64,000 bases of DNA from Phytophthora sp. 'mugwort' (lineage: Eukaryota; Oomycota; Peronosporomycetes; Peronosporales; Peronosporaceae): contig JAUCEF010000009.1 of NCBI GenBank assembly GCA_033558025.1, forward strand, positions 3,472,001 to 3,536,000. Direction: 5' to 3'. Below, one piece after another: positions 50,287 to 61,990 of the stretch. A program made the position numbers and the translations under genes. Position 1 is the first letter of the stretch. Each line of letters starts with the position of its first letter. The notes below the pieces were generated by a model that worked only from the letters and a program-made list of their open reading frames with translations, did no database searches and was not told the origin of the DNA.

Positions 50287-52086
50287 GGCGGTATGTGATT
50301 CTCTTCCAGCCTGGTAATTTAACTATGGCTATTGTCCCTGAAAGAAAAGGCGACCAAGGGGTTTGGGGAGGAAGAATCAGGCCCCCGGTGAGGCCCCCAC
50401 TTTGGTGACTTGCAAGTTCTGGCCAATCCTGTGATTCGGGAGCGAATTTTGTCGCGACTATTATCCAATACGATGCGTGGCTACATCACTTACGTAAAAA
50501 AAAAGACGCATCTCTCCCCGCGAAAACGCATCGGAACTTCAGAATCCGGTTTTACAGGGAAAATAGCGAAACGCGATGTCGAAGTCGAAGCTACCCGTCA
50601 CGCATGAATCAATCACTTCCTATTATATAAACAACGGCGGAGGTCGTAGACAGCCGTCCGCGCAACATGTTTCTGTCGTTACCTCCTCGAAGGAGATTCT
50701 TCGCGCAGCGGGTTAGCCAGCTGGGGACTAGCAGCTCCCGGCGTTGCTTTTATGAATATGAGCAGCACCAGGCGTCGAATGCCGACGGACAACCGACTGA
50801 GTGGACGCGAGCTGACGCCCCAACTAGTCGGGTTTCGCTGGACGCGCGATCGGATATAGTATATGTACGGTGTTATATGCCGCCGCTGCTAGCGCGCGTT
50901 GGATGCTCGTCCTCTCGCGGACGACACCAAATTGCTTCACCACGCTGGACACCTCGTAGCGGTCGGGGACATGCACTTCAGTTGCGGCGTGCTGGTGATC
51001 AATAGCAGTATGGCAATGGCTGCAAGTCTCGCGAGGGCGAAGAGAGGGTTTGGAGAGGACCCGCTGCCTGGTTCGCGTACGGCGAGGTGGCGCCGAGAAA
51101 CGCGCCGCCATGTACACGAACTCTTGATTAACAAGGCGCCAGCTGGAGATCGCGTTCGTGCTGGGACGAATCTCGTTGTTCAATAATACCTGTAGCCTCA
51201 TTTTGCTTGGTTGTAATAGCGAACAATTTCCCGGCCGCATTCGGACTGGATCTCAGTGCAGTTCACGTGCTGCACGGTGCAGGCTGCATCGAGGCGGGCA
51301 CAAGAGAGACGCGGAGAGATCTTTGCCGTCAAGCGACGCCGGAAAGCACTGTCATTTGATTGAACGCGAGGCGGCTGCGCTCGATCGTTGCTGCTGCTGC
51401 TACTGTGGCTCCAGTATGTTATCGCCGGCCAGTCTTTCGGTTGATATCGTGGACTCCATCGACAACCGACTAGCGGTCAGCCGCTGACCGCGGACTCAGC
51501 GGCCTAGAATTCCTACTGCTGTACTGTATCGCTGCTTCGAAGCCATCTCTGCCCGGTTATGATCGCTCTCGCCAGCGAAACAAAGAACCTACATGTCAGG
51601 ACTCGCGCGAGAGCTGACGAAGACGTTCTCGTTGTACCCAGTTCCACTCGGCAACTCGGCGGTTGCCGCTTAGTGTTCGAGCTGAAAGCTGCATGCTTCG
51701 GCCTCTTTGATGGGTAAGCGGGGCGGCCCGGGCAGTTTGATATGCTAGCTGACAACAAGGACATATATACGGCAGTGAAAACTGACAGATCGTTAGAGGA
51801 CTCGGCGAAGCCGACGGCGTCAATTGATTTTGTACCGGTAGATGACTACAAATACGACTACAGATCTCTCTCCTTAAATAGTATACGGGTCCGGATTCGC
51901 TCAACCCACTCTATATAAGCGAGCCGGAAGGCTGGAAGAGGACGACACGCAGGGCACGGCACGAGGTGGTCCACTGATTGGGACCAGACAGAGACAACAT
52001 GGCTGCGCAAGGCGGTTCTCGATAAAACACGGTGAAGTTTGTGTGGGTGTGGGTGGGTGGGGGGGCGTAAGCCGGTCTAGTGGCGC
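50287..52086. other. spacer between bZIP genes 2 and 3
   Basis: 1.8 kb. The first ~120 bp are the bZIP 2 promoter. A TATA-like TATATAAGC occurs at about 51913 in the plus direction; only a short MAAQGGSR reading frame follows at about 52000. No conserved gene is seen apart from the weak ORF at 50667. Confidence 0.3.
50667..51005 (+). CDS. small hypothetical ORF with Arg/Ser-rich start
   Basis: ATG 50667 starts MFLSLPPRRRFFAQRVSQLG, which resembles a mitochondrial presequence. TTATATAAAC lies about 40 bp upstream. The 112-codon frame has no known domain, and a GTATAT near 50861 could be a splice donor. An overlapping minus-strand ORF (50824-51240) is equally long. Treat as speculative. Confidence 0.2.
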   Translation: MFLSLPPRRRFFAQRVSQLGTSSSRRCFYEYEQHQASNADGQPTEWTRADAPTSRVSLDARSDIVYVRCYMPPLLARVGCSSSRGRHQIASPRWTPRSGRGHALQLRRAGDQ

Positions 52087-52611
52087 TCACCGCGTGGGCT
52101 CGTACAGCTGCTGCAACCGCTGGCGGAAAAGATGGCGGTCCGCGAGGCGCAGATTCAATCGCTGCTGCTCATCGATTAGTGAGCTGCGCACGATCGTGAG
52201 CTCGGCGTACAGGTCCTGCGGTGTGATGTGACGCTTGCCGTCGCGAAAGTCCTCGGCGGAGTTCTCATTGCGCTGCTGCCAGCGCTGCAGCACAGTGGCG
52301 AATTCTCCCTCGAGTTGGGCCACCTCTTCGCGCAGGTTCTTTAGTGCCTCGCGCTTCTTGTAGTAGCAGCGCTTGACGAAGAGGCGGTTCTTGGCCTGCT
52401 TCTCTTCGTTAGAAAGCCGCTTGGTCGATAGCACCTTGGCGCTGATGTTGCGCTTCTTGAGCTTCCGGGCAGGGCTGGGTCTGCCGAGCTCTGAGGAGGA
52501 GGAAGAAGAGGCCGAGGACATTGGAGTGTGTTGCTCCATATTCACGTCGTCCATGTCGAAGAAGTCGAGCGATATGGAGAGCGGCTGCACGGACGGCGGC
52601 ATGCTCGGCAT
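52087..52611 (-). CDS. short bZIP transcription factor (single exon), cluster member 3
   Basis: A 174-aa intact ORF from ATG 52611. An N-terminal acidic/Ser-rich part (SLDFFDMDDVNMEQ) precedes the basic region EEKQAKNRLFVKRCYYKKRE and a zipper LKNLREEVAQLEGEFATVLQ. As in members 1 and 2, Tyr-Tyr occupies +8 and +9 after the invariant Asn; here +7 is Cys. It lacks the START-like C-terminus and the intron seen in the other two. A possible longer N-terminus in another frame (GAAFERRDFILGFTRYGHKH) lies at 52690-52770; a missed intron could add it. I keep the ATG-initiated form. Confidence 0.8.
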   Translation of the reverse strand: MPSMPPSVQPLSISLDFFDMDDVNMEQHTPMSSASSSSSSELGRPSPARKLKKRNISAKVLSTKRLSNEEKQAKNRLFVKRCYYKKREALKNLREEVAQLEGEFATVLQRWQQRNENSAEDFRDGKRHITPQDLYAELTIVRSSLIDEQQRLNLRLADRHLFRQRLQQLYEPTR

Positions 52612-54700
52612 GGAGATGGCGGCGGGGGCGATGGCGGTTGTAATGGTTGCTGTGGCGGGACCGGCCTCGTGACGGACAGGTTGAAGGCGGGCGGCGGTGA
52701 GTAGTGCTTGTGGCCGTAGCGAGTGAATCCGAGAATGAAATCTCTCCGCTCGAAGGCGGCGCCAGGATCACTTTGCGCCTTCAAAGGCGAAGCCAAGCGG
52801 GTGCGCAGAAGGAAGCAATGTAGCTGGAAGAAGAGGCGCCGCGCTCGCTGACCATCATGAGTGCAGTGGCGACTTTCGAAAGTTAAGTCGCGGCCGTACG
52901 GTACGAGAATAAGATTTTAGGCCTCGTTATGTACACCGCTAAGCCAGTGCTGTTGTAAAAATCTCATTTTCAAGAACCAACTTTTGCAATACTATAAGTA
53001 GTGGATAATACAACTGTACCGAGTTGAGTGCCCCTCAAAACGAAACTGCACAGTCATCCCTGTTGGCAACTGCCCGCGCGATATTCTTCACTTTCTTTAT
53101 CCAGCTGCCTCCGAAAAACGGACATGCAGCGGGCGTCATGGGGGTGGCTGGTCGGCGTCCGTCTCAGTCGTGCAAGTTCGTCAGGAACGGTCCATTTCCA
53201 GTACTCCAGCCTTGACCTCCACGTCGGCATAAGTTCTGTCGGGGAGCCTTTTGTGTGAATTGAAAAAAGCAATGAGCGCCTCCAGTGTACCTTTACGAAA
53301 ACGACAGATAAGCTTGTCATTAATACCAGGTTGAAAATGCTTAGTAAAAAAGTAAAGCAGCTTAACGTATCATTAATACGTTAGCACACACGGTATTGTG
53401 ATTTTTGCTCCGTAACCCTACCCTTTAAACGGATTCCTTGGAGTGACACAGGTTCGGAGCAACGCTGGACGGCCACGCTGGCCGAGCGCACTGGCGACCC
53501 GCTCTCGCTCGCCCCAAAGTGTCTGCACGCCACCGGCGATCCGATGACGCGCTGCGCAATATAGTCCAGCACCATGGCGGAAATCCTCGGCGGAGTTTTT
53601 CCATCAACACGACATGAATACTTCGTGTCCGCTTCGGTGGAGCGCAGCGGATTCAGCGGACATGGGCGGCGCACCGCAGCAAATGCATACCCTGACAGCC
53701 TCTGTCCGATGGGCATGCGCCTGTCAGATGTTGCCCCTCTTTGCTGCGATCGTATCGCACGTGGCGTGCGTGACTCGCTGCCGGCCACTTTAACGCTCGT
53801 CTCGGGCCGGATAGTTGGGCTCTCTTGATTAGAGTTGGGCCTTGCTTCTTATTCGCGTGGGACTGCGGGCATGTGGTGGTGGGTGCACTACAGCGCGAGC
53901 AGCAGGGCCATCGCCGAGTTTGTGTGCATTCGTTCGTAGTCACCGTCAGGCAGGTGTCCATTGCGTCCAGCATGCACGCTCGCACCTTCAAATCCGAGCC
54001 GCTGGCGCACGTAATATGCGAAGCGAGAGAACTTTCATGATGCTCTTTTTCGAGCAAAAGCGGCCGTGACTCGTTCCCGTCCCGAAAGCTAGCGAGCAGC
54101 GATGGTACGACCTGCAAAGACAAGGCCGTCCCCGACGTCGAATATCGAAAGCGAGGCGAGGAAAGCCGCGTTACTGCTAGTGCCAATGGCGACTTCGCCC
54201 GCTTAGAGGTAGCCAGCGTGCTTTCGCCAAACCAGAATGCTCTGCAGCTCGCACCGACTTGCACTAGCTTGTAGGAACGGCGCTGGCTACAGCACCACTC
54301 GATATCCGCATTCAAAACTGCAGCACGCGAACAATCCTCGGAATTCCGGAACGTGGCGTCGTTGTTGCACGTCGGGCTGGTCGTGGAGATACACTGGGCA
54401 GGATCGATTTTTTTATCTACTGTGTGGAACGTAGTTTCGACTTAGACTTATTTAACAAGTCGAGCGTAAAAGCAACGTCGCACGTCGGGCTAGTCGTGGA
54501 GCTGAATCGGACAGGATTCGCAGGTGCGTCTGACCCCCAAAGAAAATGTCATTCTTAGAATTTATTATAATTAAAGATCAGATTATTAATTATAGCGGAT
54601 TTATTAATTATTCAGTTTGTATAAATTCTGAAATAAATTGCCGTCGCTTGAAACTTCCCCACCATCCGTGCTCATCGGTGGTTCTCACGCGTCAGGCAGT
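52612..54700. other. region with no recognised gene; long overlapping ORFs on the minus strand
   Basis: About 2 kb. A 220-codon minus-strand ORF (53653-54315) and a 135-codon one (53381-53788) are open but low in recognisable features. A plus-strand ORF (53574-53828) overlaps both. The GC-rich composition makes chance ORFs likely. The first 190 bp may belong to the 5' part of bZIP 3. Confidence 0.3.
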
Positions 54701-54797
54701 CTAGCGGTATATAGTTCATTCTGACGTCTACACTCTACCAGAAAAAGCTCATCACACCCACGACCCTCTCAAGTAAGCACCGTCCAAGTCAAGCCTC

Positions 54798-56275
54798 ATG
54801 CCGCTCAGCACCAAGGACATCTATACCCTGCTTTTCTCCGAAAAAGAATCAGGTCTGCATCAATGCACAACATGCATCATTCCTACTCCATTACGCCCCT
54901 GCTGCCCCAACATGCTCAACGATCTAAAGCGCCACCATCCGACCTATGAGGTGGACGCCAAAGAAGCCGCGAGATGTCGCAACCCTCTTCAGCTACTCTA
55001 GCACTCGACTCACGTAGCCGCGACATTTTTCGCTGGCTCGAGTGGGTGATTATGGAGAGGCTGCCGTTCTCGTTCGTCGAGCGAAGCTGGCGCGGCAAAA
55101 TGCTAGCCTTTGCGCTATCAGCGAGGAGACGTTGGTTCGTTACGTGTGTTTGGTTGCTGCCAAGGCGGAAGAGAAGGTTGCTGCTGTGCTACCGAAGACG
55201 TTCGGCACCGTTTTAAATGGATGGACTGGCAGGGGTCGCCATTTGTTGACATTTTGCAGTCTATGACAAGGGCACGACGCCTACGGTACCGGATTCGGAC
55301 ACCTACTACGACGATCTTGACGCCACTGCCGTGAATACGTCCTCTTGGCCTACTGCCCTCTGGACAACGAGGAAGACCTCTGCGCTCAAAGTCTCTTCGA
55401 CTGAATTGCCGATACGCTCACGCGGTATAGCAAGCCGGGTGTGACGCGGTAGTTGTCGTGGTAGGTGACAACTGTGCTGTCAATTAATACATCAGCAATA
55501 GACGAGGCAGCATCCCGCTAGTCGGGTGTACCAGCTATTATTTCAATCTGGCGGTCCAGGATTACCTCAAGTCAGACAAGTCGCTACTATCCAAGGTCCC
55601 GGCTATTATTACCAATCTGCGGGCTATCAAGGGTCGTGCGCTGATCCGGCGCGTGTACAACAAGGCGCCACTGTTTCGCAATGACGCGCAGTGTTCAAGC
55701 ACCTATGCTATGCTCGATCGCTACGTCGATTTAGAGCCCGCGCTGAACTCACTGGGCCACGGGGTCCTGGCCGAGTATGATGTTCAGCCATTGCTTCTAC
55801 GTCGGAGGACAACGAGCGTGTCAAGTCACTGCTGACTTGATATGCAAAAGTTCGAAGCTGTCACGAAAACATTGCAGAAAGCGACGCTTTCTCTTTCCGG
55901 TGCGCGACGACTTCTCGATCATGGCAACAAAATTTCCTTACAATACAAAGTCGCCTGGGACCTCAATCTCGCTCGACAACTACCCTAAGCTTGAGGTGGG
56001 CATTGTGAAACTCCAACACCACGAGAGCCTCACTGCCCCATAGCGCCAAGCATGCGCTCCGTTCAAGGACACTGCTGACGTCGCGAATAGGCTCCTACTG
56101 ATCCCTCATTCGTCGACACGGCGTTCACCAAGCGCAAGGCGCCCATGCGCTCACTGTATGGCGACGCGGCGTACATACCACCAACGCAAACTTTCTCAAT
56201 CGTGAAGTTAGTCTATACCGATTACTCTGACATGAAGCTGATTTGTTTGCTCCTGTTAAACTACCGCTTATTCCA
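54798..56275 (+). pseudogene. hAT-family transposase pseudogene
   Basis: ATG 54798 starts MPLSTKDIYTLLFSEKESGL with a BED-type finger (HQCTTC, then NMLNDLKRHHPTYEVDAKEA). In further frames come RDIFRWLEWVIMERLPFSFV (about 55018), ASLCAISEETLVRYVCLVAA (about 55101), KTFGTVLNGWTGRG (about 55196), VVVGDNCAVNQYIS (about 55455) and VQDYLKSDKSLLSKVPAIIT (about 55556). Near 56175 YIPPTQTFSIVKLVYTDYSD marks a decayed C-terminal dimerisation part. At least six frame changes or stops disable it. Confidence 0.75.
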
Positions 56276-57740
56276 CGGTGTCTGACGCGATCGGCGCGAG
56301 CTAAAGACCTGCGTTAGCCTTCTTGTGTGTGCGAGTCCTGGTCTTGCGGTTTTAGCTTGTATTTTGTGAAGCCCCTTCTGTGTGAGGACCCGTCGTGACC
56401 CGTTTAATGTTGTCTGGCGTCTTCGCGCGGTGGCATCGGCAGATTTAGTACAAGAGGTTTCATCTGTGGCCATGCCGCTAACTGTACGCGGTGAGGAATC
56501 CCACTGCGGGTGAAAATATCCCAGCCACGCGTTCATCTTTACTAGTGAGAGCGACAACAGTCCGCAAGTATTGTAGCCCCGCCGTACGTTGAGGCCAACC
56601 TAGGATCCCTGCCAAGCCAGACTAGCCACGGTGATGAAGTCGCCCCTGCTAATTAACAGCTTCTTTATTATATTTTTCAACAAGGTCGCCAACGAGCTTG
56701 AGTATGTTTTGGCCTTCAATGTGGTGAAGGCGGCGACATCCAGAGGTTGTAGGAGATGCGTAGGGTTAACACAAAAATAATAGTCAGATGCACGGTGGCA
56801 TCGACGACTTTTTCCGAGTAGTGTGACCCGCAGCCGTGCAGCAGCGGCTGATTTTCGGAGCTTGGTACGACATCGGCAAATAGGTGCAATCACGCTTCAA
56901 ACAGATTAGAGTTCATGAAGAGTGGCACCGACCTGCATTATTGCCTTGCCCCCTCAAGAAACCGCAAGGACACCGTCTTCCACGGTAGGTGAACGCGGCA
57001 GCGGGGGGGGGGGGGGACTTGCGGTACGCCCGAATGACACTATAGGGAGATGAAAATTGTCAGTAGGCACCGTGTACCACATGTTGCTTGAGCCGCAGAC
57101 AGCAATGACTCTATTACTTTTAAGCTGCTTCTGGGAAGCAGGCTAGTCCTTGTTAGACACGCGTGAGTAGTCAAGCTTCAGCTCAAATACTTGTTTGGTT
57201 AGGGTATTAAACAGAGTAGTTAGGTCAGAAATGACAACCAAGTTGCGCTTAAGTAACAGTGCCTGAGTAGATCTCCTCATCAGCTGAGGAAATTGCTTCA
57301 TAAAGCGGCGATACTACCCCCACCAACACTTCTGTCGCACCCGAGTAAGGCCATCTCCTGGGCCGTGCGAATCATAACACACCGCCCAACAGGGCGATCC
57401 ACAAAGCTGTCTTTCGACCGCCTACTCATGGAAATGACGCTCGGTCAACTCCGGGAAAATTGGCTTCGTCCCCGGGTGTGTTGTGGCAGTAAACTACCAA
57501 GGGCCGCTGTCACCATCCACTTTCGGGTTATCCGTTCGAGAACAGCGGCAGAAGTGGCGATAGCGGCAACGGTGAGCTCCCTTGGACTTGTGCGGCCGTA
57601 TATTTCGTTGTCGCGGTCGTGTACGTATTCGGTATTGCGCCAATTTAGCAATGAGCTTTTAGAACCCCTCATGGCCTCAAAACGAATTCTCATGACCCAT
57701 GTATTCGTTCCCGCCAACGTTTCCCGCCAACTGACCTGAA
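56261..57740 (-). pseudogene. pogo-like DDE transposase pseudogene
   Basis: On the minus strand, FCVNPTHLLQPLDVAAFTTL (third-Asp motif) lies near 56725-56790, followed by a helical tail to about 56620, and SLVKMNAWLGYFHP near 56510. Upstream (57445-57717) is a possible HTH N-terminus, ELTVAAIATSAAVLERITRK. The middle is heavily decayed and includes a G-run at about 57003-57015. The N- and C-terminal parts probably belong to one old copy. Confidence 0.5.
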
Positions 57741-58199
57741 ATTAGTTTGTATAGGTTTCGTTCTTAGCTAGTGTTTAGCGAGTGAAACACTTAAAAGGCA
57801 AATACGACGTGCTAGTGGACAAAATCGCCCGACCTCGAACTGATCAAACGGCCTCTAATCAACCTTTTTTACCCAAAGTTGTTTGCATTTCCAGAATATT
57901 TCCACATTGATCATTGTCGTGCACGATTGGTTGGCATTCGGCCTTCCTTATGTTGATTGATGGCCAGGGGATGACAAAAAGCTAAAGCTAGGTGTTCAAT
58001 CTACAGTGTGTATAATAACACCTCAATGACAGTATCGCCTGCTTGAGCTCTTTCGAGTCTCTTTGCGCGCGAGATTCTCTCGCCCTACTTCTTTTGTTCG
58101 CAAATTGCTGTTGATAACTAAACCAAAACTGCAGAACTGCTGTTGACAACTAAACCAAAGTAGTGTACCAAGGAACCTGATAACAAAGTCCAAAACACT
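57741..58199. other. no recognised feature
   Basis: Short degenerate stretch. A direct repeat of GCTGTTGA(T/C)AACTAAACCAAA occurs at about 58107 and 58140. No gene. Confidence 0.3.
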
Positions 58200-59075
58200 G
58201 AAAACCCACGAAGTAGCTGAGGCGGATCCGCTAGAATTCAATAGGGAGGGATCCCCACTCGCACGCAATGTGCCCAGGGACCGACTAACGGAGGGGTACT
58301 CCCATGGCCGTGTACTTTGCGTAGTGGTTCACCGTGTGTACCCGTCGGCGGGCTGATACAGATCTATCGTTGACACGCGATACACACTTGCTGGACCTGA
58401 ACGTCCTTGTGGGGACTTGGGAAGGTGGAGCCGCGCGATTATTCCTGCGCACGGGATCCGAGGTCAGTTGGTCAGGAGCTTCTTGCCGTCGACCTTATGG
58501 ATCCATAATAGAAATACGGGATCCGGAGTAGTTCCTTGTAGGGGGGGGGTCGTCCTTGTCCCTTTACGTCGCTTACCGCTTTCAATAGCGCGATCTTTGA
58601 AGGGGTGGGGAGGCTGAAGAGCGAGCGCGATCTGGCCAAGCTACCCAGAGGCTGCCATGTATGCAGGAAGATGGTTAAAGTGACTTGGTCTGAGTATGTG
58701 GCCAAAACTACCCCCCATGCTGCATCCAAGTGAGACTTCCTCGGTTCTGATTTAGGTTAGGCCTCGGCTATCCCGGGCCCTACGATTCCCATCTCAAAGA
58801 AGTTCTCCTAATGACGTTCTCTCATTGCCTGTGTGCGCATCCTAGCTACGAAACTATTGTCACTTGGGGTGGGTACGGCACTAAACCGACCGGATCCGAT
58901 AGTACGATCTATCGGTGGGGCTGCTCTCAGGATCCGGTTTTTATCTAGGCTCCGCATGTCACGGTTAGGATCCGTTGATCTGGCGACACCGTGGCTGTAG
59001 CTGGATGCTTGATCGTGAACGCTGCGTCAACTGCCCGTCAATTTCCATCCTTCCTGATTTGTAATACCACAATAG
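58200..59075. repeat. diverged copy of the nested solo LTR
   Basis: Collinear landmarks match 15065-16539: ACCGACTAACGGAGGGG (15130 and 58280), TGTACCCGTCGG with GGGCTGA (15189 and 58337) and GAACGTCCT(G/T)GTGGG (15254 and 58399). The copy may end with TACCACA near 59073. Identity is clearly lower than between LTR pairs, and the GATC array is much weaker here. Its left end is unclear. Confidence 0.55.
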
Positions 59076-59188
59076 CATTCCATCTTATACTGATGATAGA
59101 TATATTGCTATTCTGTAGACAAGTCGTTTTAAAGCCTTGAAAAAAACCCAGCTCGAATCTTGGCGTAGAAGTCTGTCATACATGATGA

Positions 59189-59419
59189 TCAACACCGAGG
59201 GCGTCTTGGATTTCTTTGGAGAGGCCGCAACTCGGCTAGATCATGACGTATCTGGAATCTAGACACTAACGACTCGTTCTCCTCTTTGAGCCTTGCATTT
59301 TCATATTCCATCGATGCCAGTTTTGTCCATAGCTTGTCAATGGCCGCATCGGCAGTGGCCCCGTTTGCTCCAATTTCAGTACACTTGGTTGCATATGCCC
59401 TTTTCCTTCCGTGCAGCAC
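59189..59419 (-). CDS. hypothetical coiled-coil ORF
   Basis: A 76-codon open frame with a Leu/Glu-rich coiled-coil segment (AIDKLWTKLASMEYENARLK, then EENESLVSRF). It uses a non-ATG start, so it is more likely a fragment of a transposon accessory protein than a gene. Confidence 0.2.
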   Translation of the reverse strand: MLHGRKRAYATKCTEIGANGATADAAIDKLWTKLASMEYENARLKEENESLVSRFQIRHDLAELRPLQRNPRRPRC

Positions 59420-59585
59420 CTCACATCGTGCTAGCTCCCCTTCTAAAATTCCTCAATCGGCTTAACTATCTTGCCAGCCTCAACTAGTCGCTGATCCGTC
59501 GAAACTACCTTCATTTTGCTTTCTCCAGCCACCTAAGCTTGCGTGCATTGTTCTTGAAAATGATGAAGTGCTGACTCTCCGCCTA

Positions 59586-59642
59586 CAGGCACCACTGCAC
59601 GCCCCAGGCACAACTGCACGCCCCAGGCACTACTGCACGCCA
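59586..59642. repeat. three tandem copies of a 19-bp unit
   Basis: CAGGCACNACTGCACGCCC repeats three times in a row with one variable position and a final A in the last copy. Function unknown. Confidence 0.75.
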
Positions 59643-60199
59643 TGTTCCTTGGCTTCCTTCCAGCCGCATTGTCAGTGATGTGTGCTGGCACCATTTCATT
59701 TTTCTAACTCAGATGCCCCATTTTTAAATGGCTGATTTGTCCCAGTTGAAGCTGGGGGGGGGGGTTGTACAAAAAGCGAGTGAATTTCAGCACCACTTTT
59801 TATAGATTCACGTCCATTGGTTTAAAGGGATGCCATATAAACTTAACATTTAGTGGTGTAAAAACTTGCATAAGGAAAGGTCGCCCATCACCACTCTTCA
59901 CAGAAAGTTGTTGAACCGTCGCCACCCACCTAAATTAATTTCTATCGAGTTTTCGTTAGTGCGTACAATAACAATGTTCAGCATTAACTTAAGACGGGGT
60001 AGTACCGTGTTTAACTGATAAGATTCGAAAAATTGAGTGGCTACACTTGGAGAATTCATGGAGAGTAATTGCCGTCTTATCGCGTACACTGCGCCTAGGC
60101 GCTATGCTACAAATTCTAATACGCAAAAGAAATATTCGACTAGAGCGCCTAGGTATTATGCCACGAATACGTAGATACTGTCTAAGCCAGATTTTTTTA

Positions 60200-60234
60200 G
60201 GACCGATTTGGCAATGAATTGCCAAATCGGGTCC
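60200..60234. repeat. near-perfect hairpin
   Basis: GGACCGATTTGGCAAT and ATTGCCAAATCGGGTCC are inverted with a 2-nt centre and one extra G. Nearby, GCGCCTAGG with (C/T)ATGC(T/C)AC recurs at about 60091 and 60147. The hairpin could be transposon end debris upstream of the pogo copy. Confidence 0.6.
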
Positions 60235-60429
60235 AAAAGATTGCGAAGGCTTTGGCCCTTCTGTACGGCTTGTGGGGTTCAAACCCGCCTTCGTGCAGTT
60301 CACAAAGAGTGTGTAAAGTAAGGATATTTTCTTTTATTATAGAGGGGAAGTATTTTTTTTCTTACAAAAATGATTGTTGTATTGCGAGAGTTACGCTCGA
60401 TCTATATTAAGTAGCCATCTACCTTGGCA

Positions 60430-61990
60430 GCTGCACCAGCTGACAAGGCCTTCATTATTATAAACGAACACCGACACTACCTTGCAGTCAGTGTTAACGG
60501 TTTTGACCCCGATATTCCAGTTGCAGAGCTAGGATGCAGAATAGAGATCAAGCTATCCAGGGTCGATGCCACCGTTTCCGGCGGAGTCCAGGTACGACGC
60601 ATCGATCATACTGTCATCCAGCCGGGCCATGTACGCGCTTAGGTCGGCGATGAAGTCATCACCACACTACCCCGAGGCCGTGGATGAGGCAATAAAAAGG
60701 CTTGAGCGCTCGTCGTCGGGATCTACCCTTCATGTGCTGGGAAAAGTTAGTCAGGGTCACCCGACTACTTCAGTAGGTTTTGGTAGGACATGTTCCAGCT
60801 CTCCAAGTCGATGCCCGGTGCGAGGATATCCTGGAGAGGTGGGTGCAGTTATTCCTCGCTGAATGTTTACTTTGGCACCAGACTGCACAATTGGAACGCG
60901 TTTTTAATATCGTCAGAAGTGCGCGTCGCCATCCAGACGAGAGTCCATTGTCCAAGGGCATTTTAGGTGGGGGCCACGGCGATACTGCTCGAGAATGCAG
61001 CGCTGGGCCATGGGACGCTCTGCCGGTGTACTCGTCGTACTGGTTTCTGTAGTACGTCTGGAAGCTGCGATTCAACGCAACGTCGAGCGGCTGTAGATGC
61101 TGGTGAGGTTGGGCGCGATGACCATATGAATATTTTGTATCGCTCCGGTCGGCTTGATCCATCAGATTCACGTGACATGCGTACGAGCCGATCACGTAGA
61201 GCAACGGATTGCGGTAAAACTGAGTTTCCTTGCGACTGCACCGGCCTTCTTGCCATGGTCTAACAGAATGTCGTCGCTCCACATGCCTGTGAGATTCACA
61301 ACCACATTCACACCTGCTGCCACCGTAAGCTTCTTCTTCAACTTCGAAAAGAGAGGGTGCGGAGGGAGCTTCATGCCGGATGCGATGATAGAGAAAGTGG
61401 CCGTAAACCTTTTGTGACTTGCTCCGCCCTTCCGTAGCATCCCTTCACGCGAACCTCTCATGCCAGTGGTGGTGTTGGGTTCCATTTGAAAGTAGCGGGA
61501 TACCTGATCCACGTTAATGATGTTCCTCGGTTGGATGTTGTGTGCAGCAATGAGTTGTTGACCCCCTGAATAAAGAGGCAGCATGTCTCTGCAGCATCAT
61601 CAGTAAGTGCGCGTGCGGTCGTCCGGCGACGTGAGACGAGCTGCTTTTTCTTGAAGCGCGTCAGCCACCCCCTCGATGCGCCGAAATTCGGTGCATTGTG
61701 GTCGCGCAGCTTGCGGTAAATGCTCTGGGCTTGCAACTATATGCAGCTGTTCTTCACACACAGAACCTTGTCATTATGATCGAGAATCCAAGCATGGCCC
61801 CGTTCCTCCACTTCTCCGTACTTGGAGCAGACTCCCCCCCTAAACGCTGCACCGTCCGAGTTGCGACTTGACAATTCTTGGAGGCCTTCTGTAGTTCTGT
61901 AGCTTCGACCGATCGTTCCACCATCCTCTCATCGTTCCCGGGGCGACTCCATGCTTGATACCGAGCGCATGGAGGCCACCGCCGTGCTCT
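60430..61990 (-). pseudogene. pogo/Tigger-like transposase pseudogene
   Basis: Minus strand, high to low: a CENP-B-type HTH (FGASRGWLTRFKKKQLVSRR, about 61625-61690), then NIINVDQVSRYFQMEPNTTT (first Asp, about 61485), LYVIGSYACHVNLMD (second-Asp block, with the Asp replaced) and LQPLDVALNRSFQTYYRNQY (third Asp, about 61080). An acidic tail near 60560-60650 (DDSMIDASYLDSAGNGG) fits the C-terminus. Several frame changes and a stop break it. The catalytic second Asp appears as Gly or Ser in my reading, which may be part of the decay. Confidence 0.65.
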
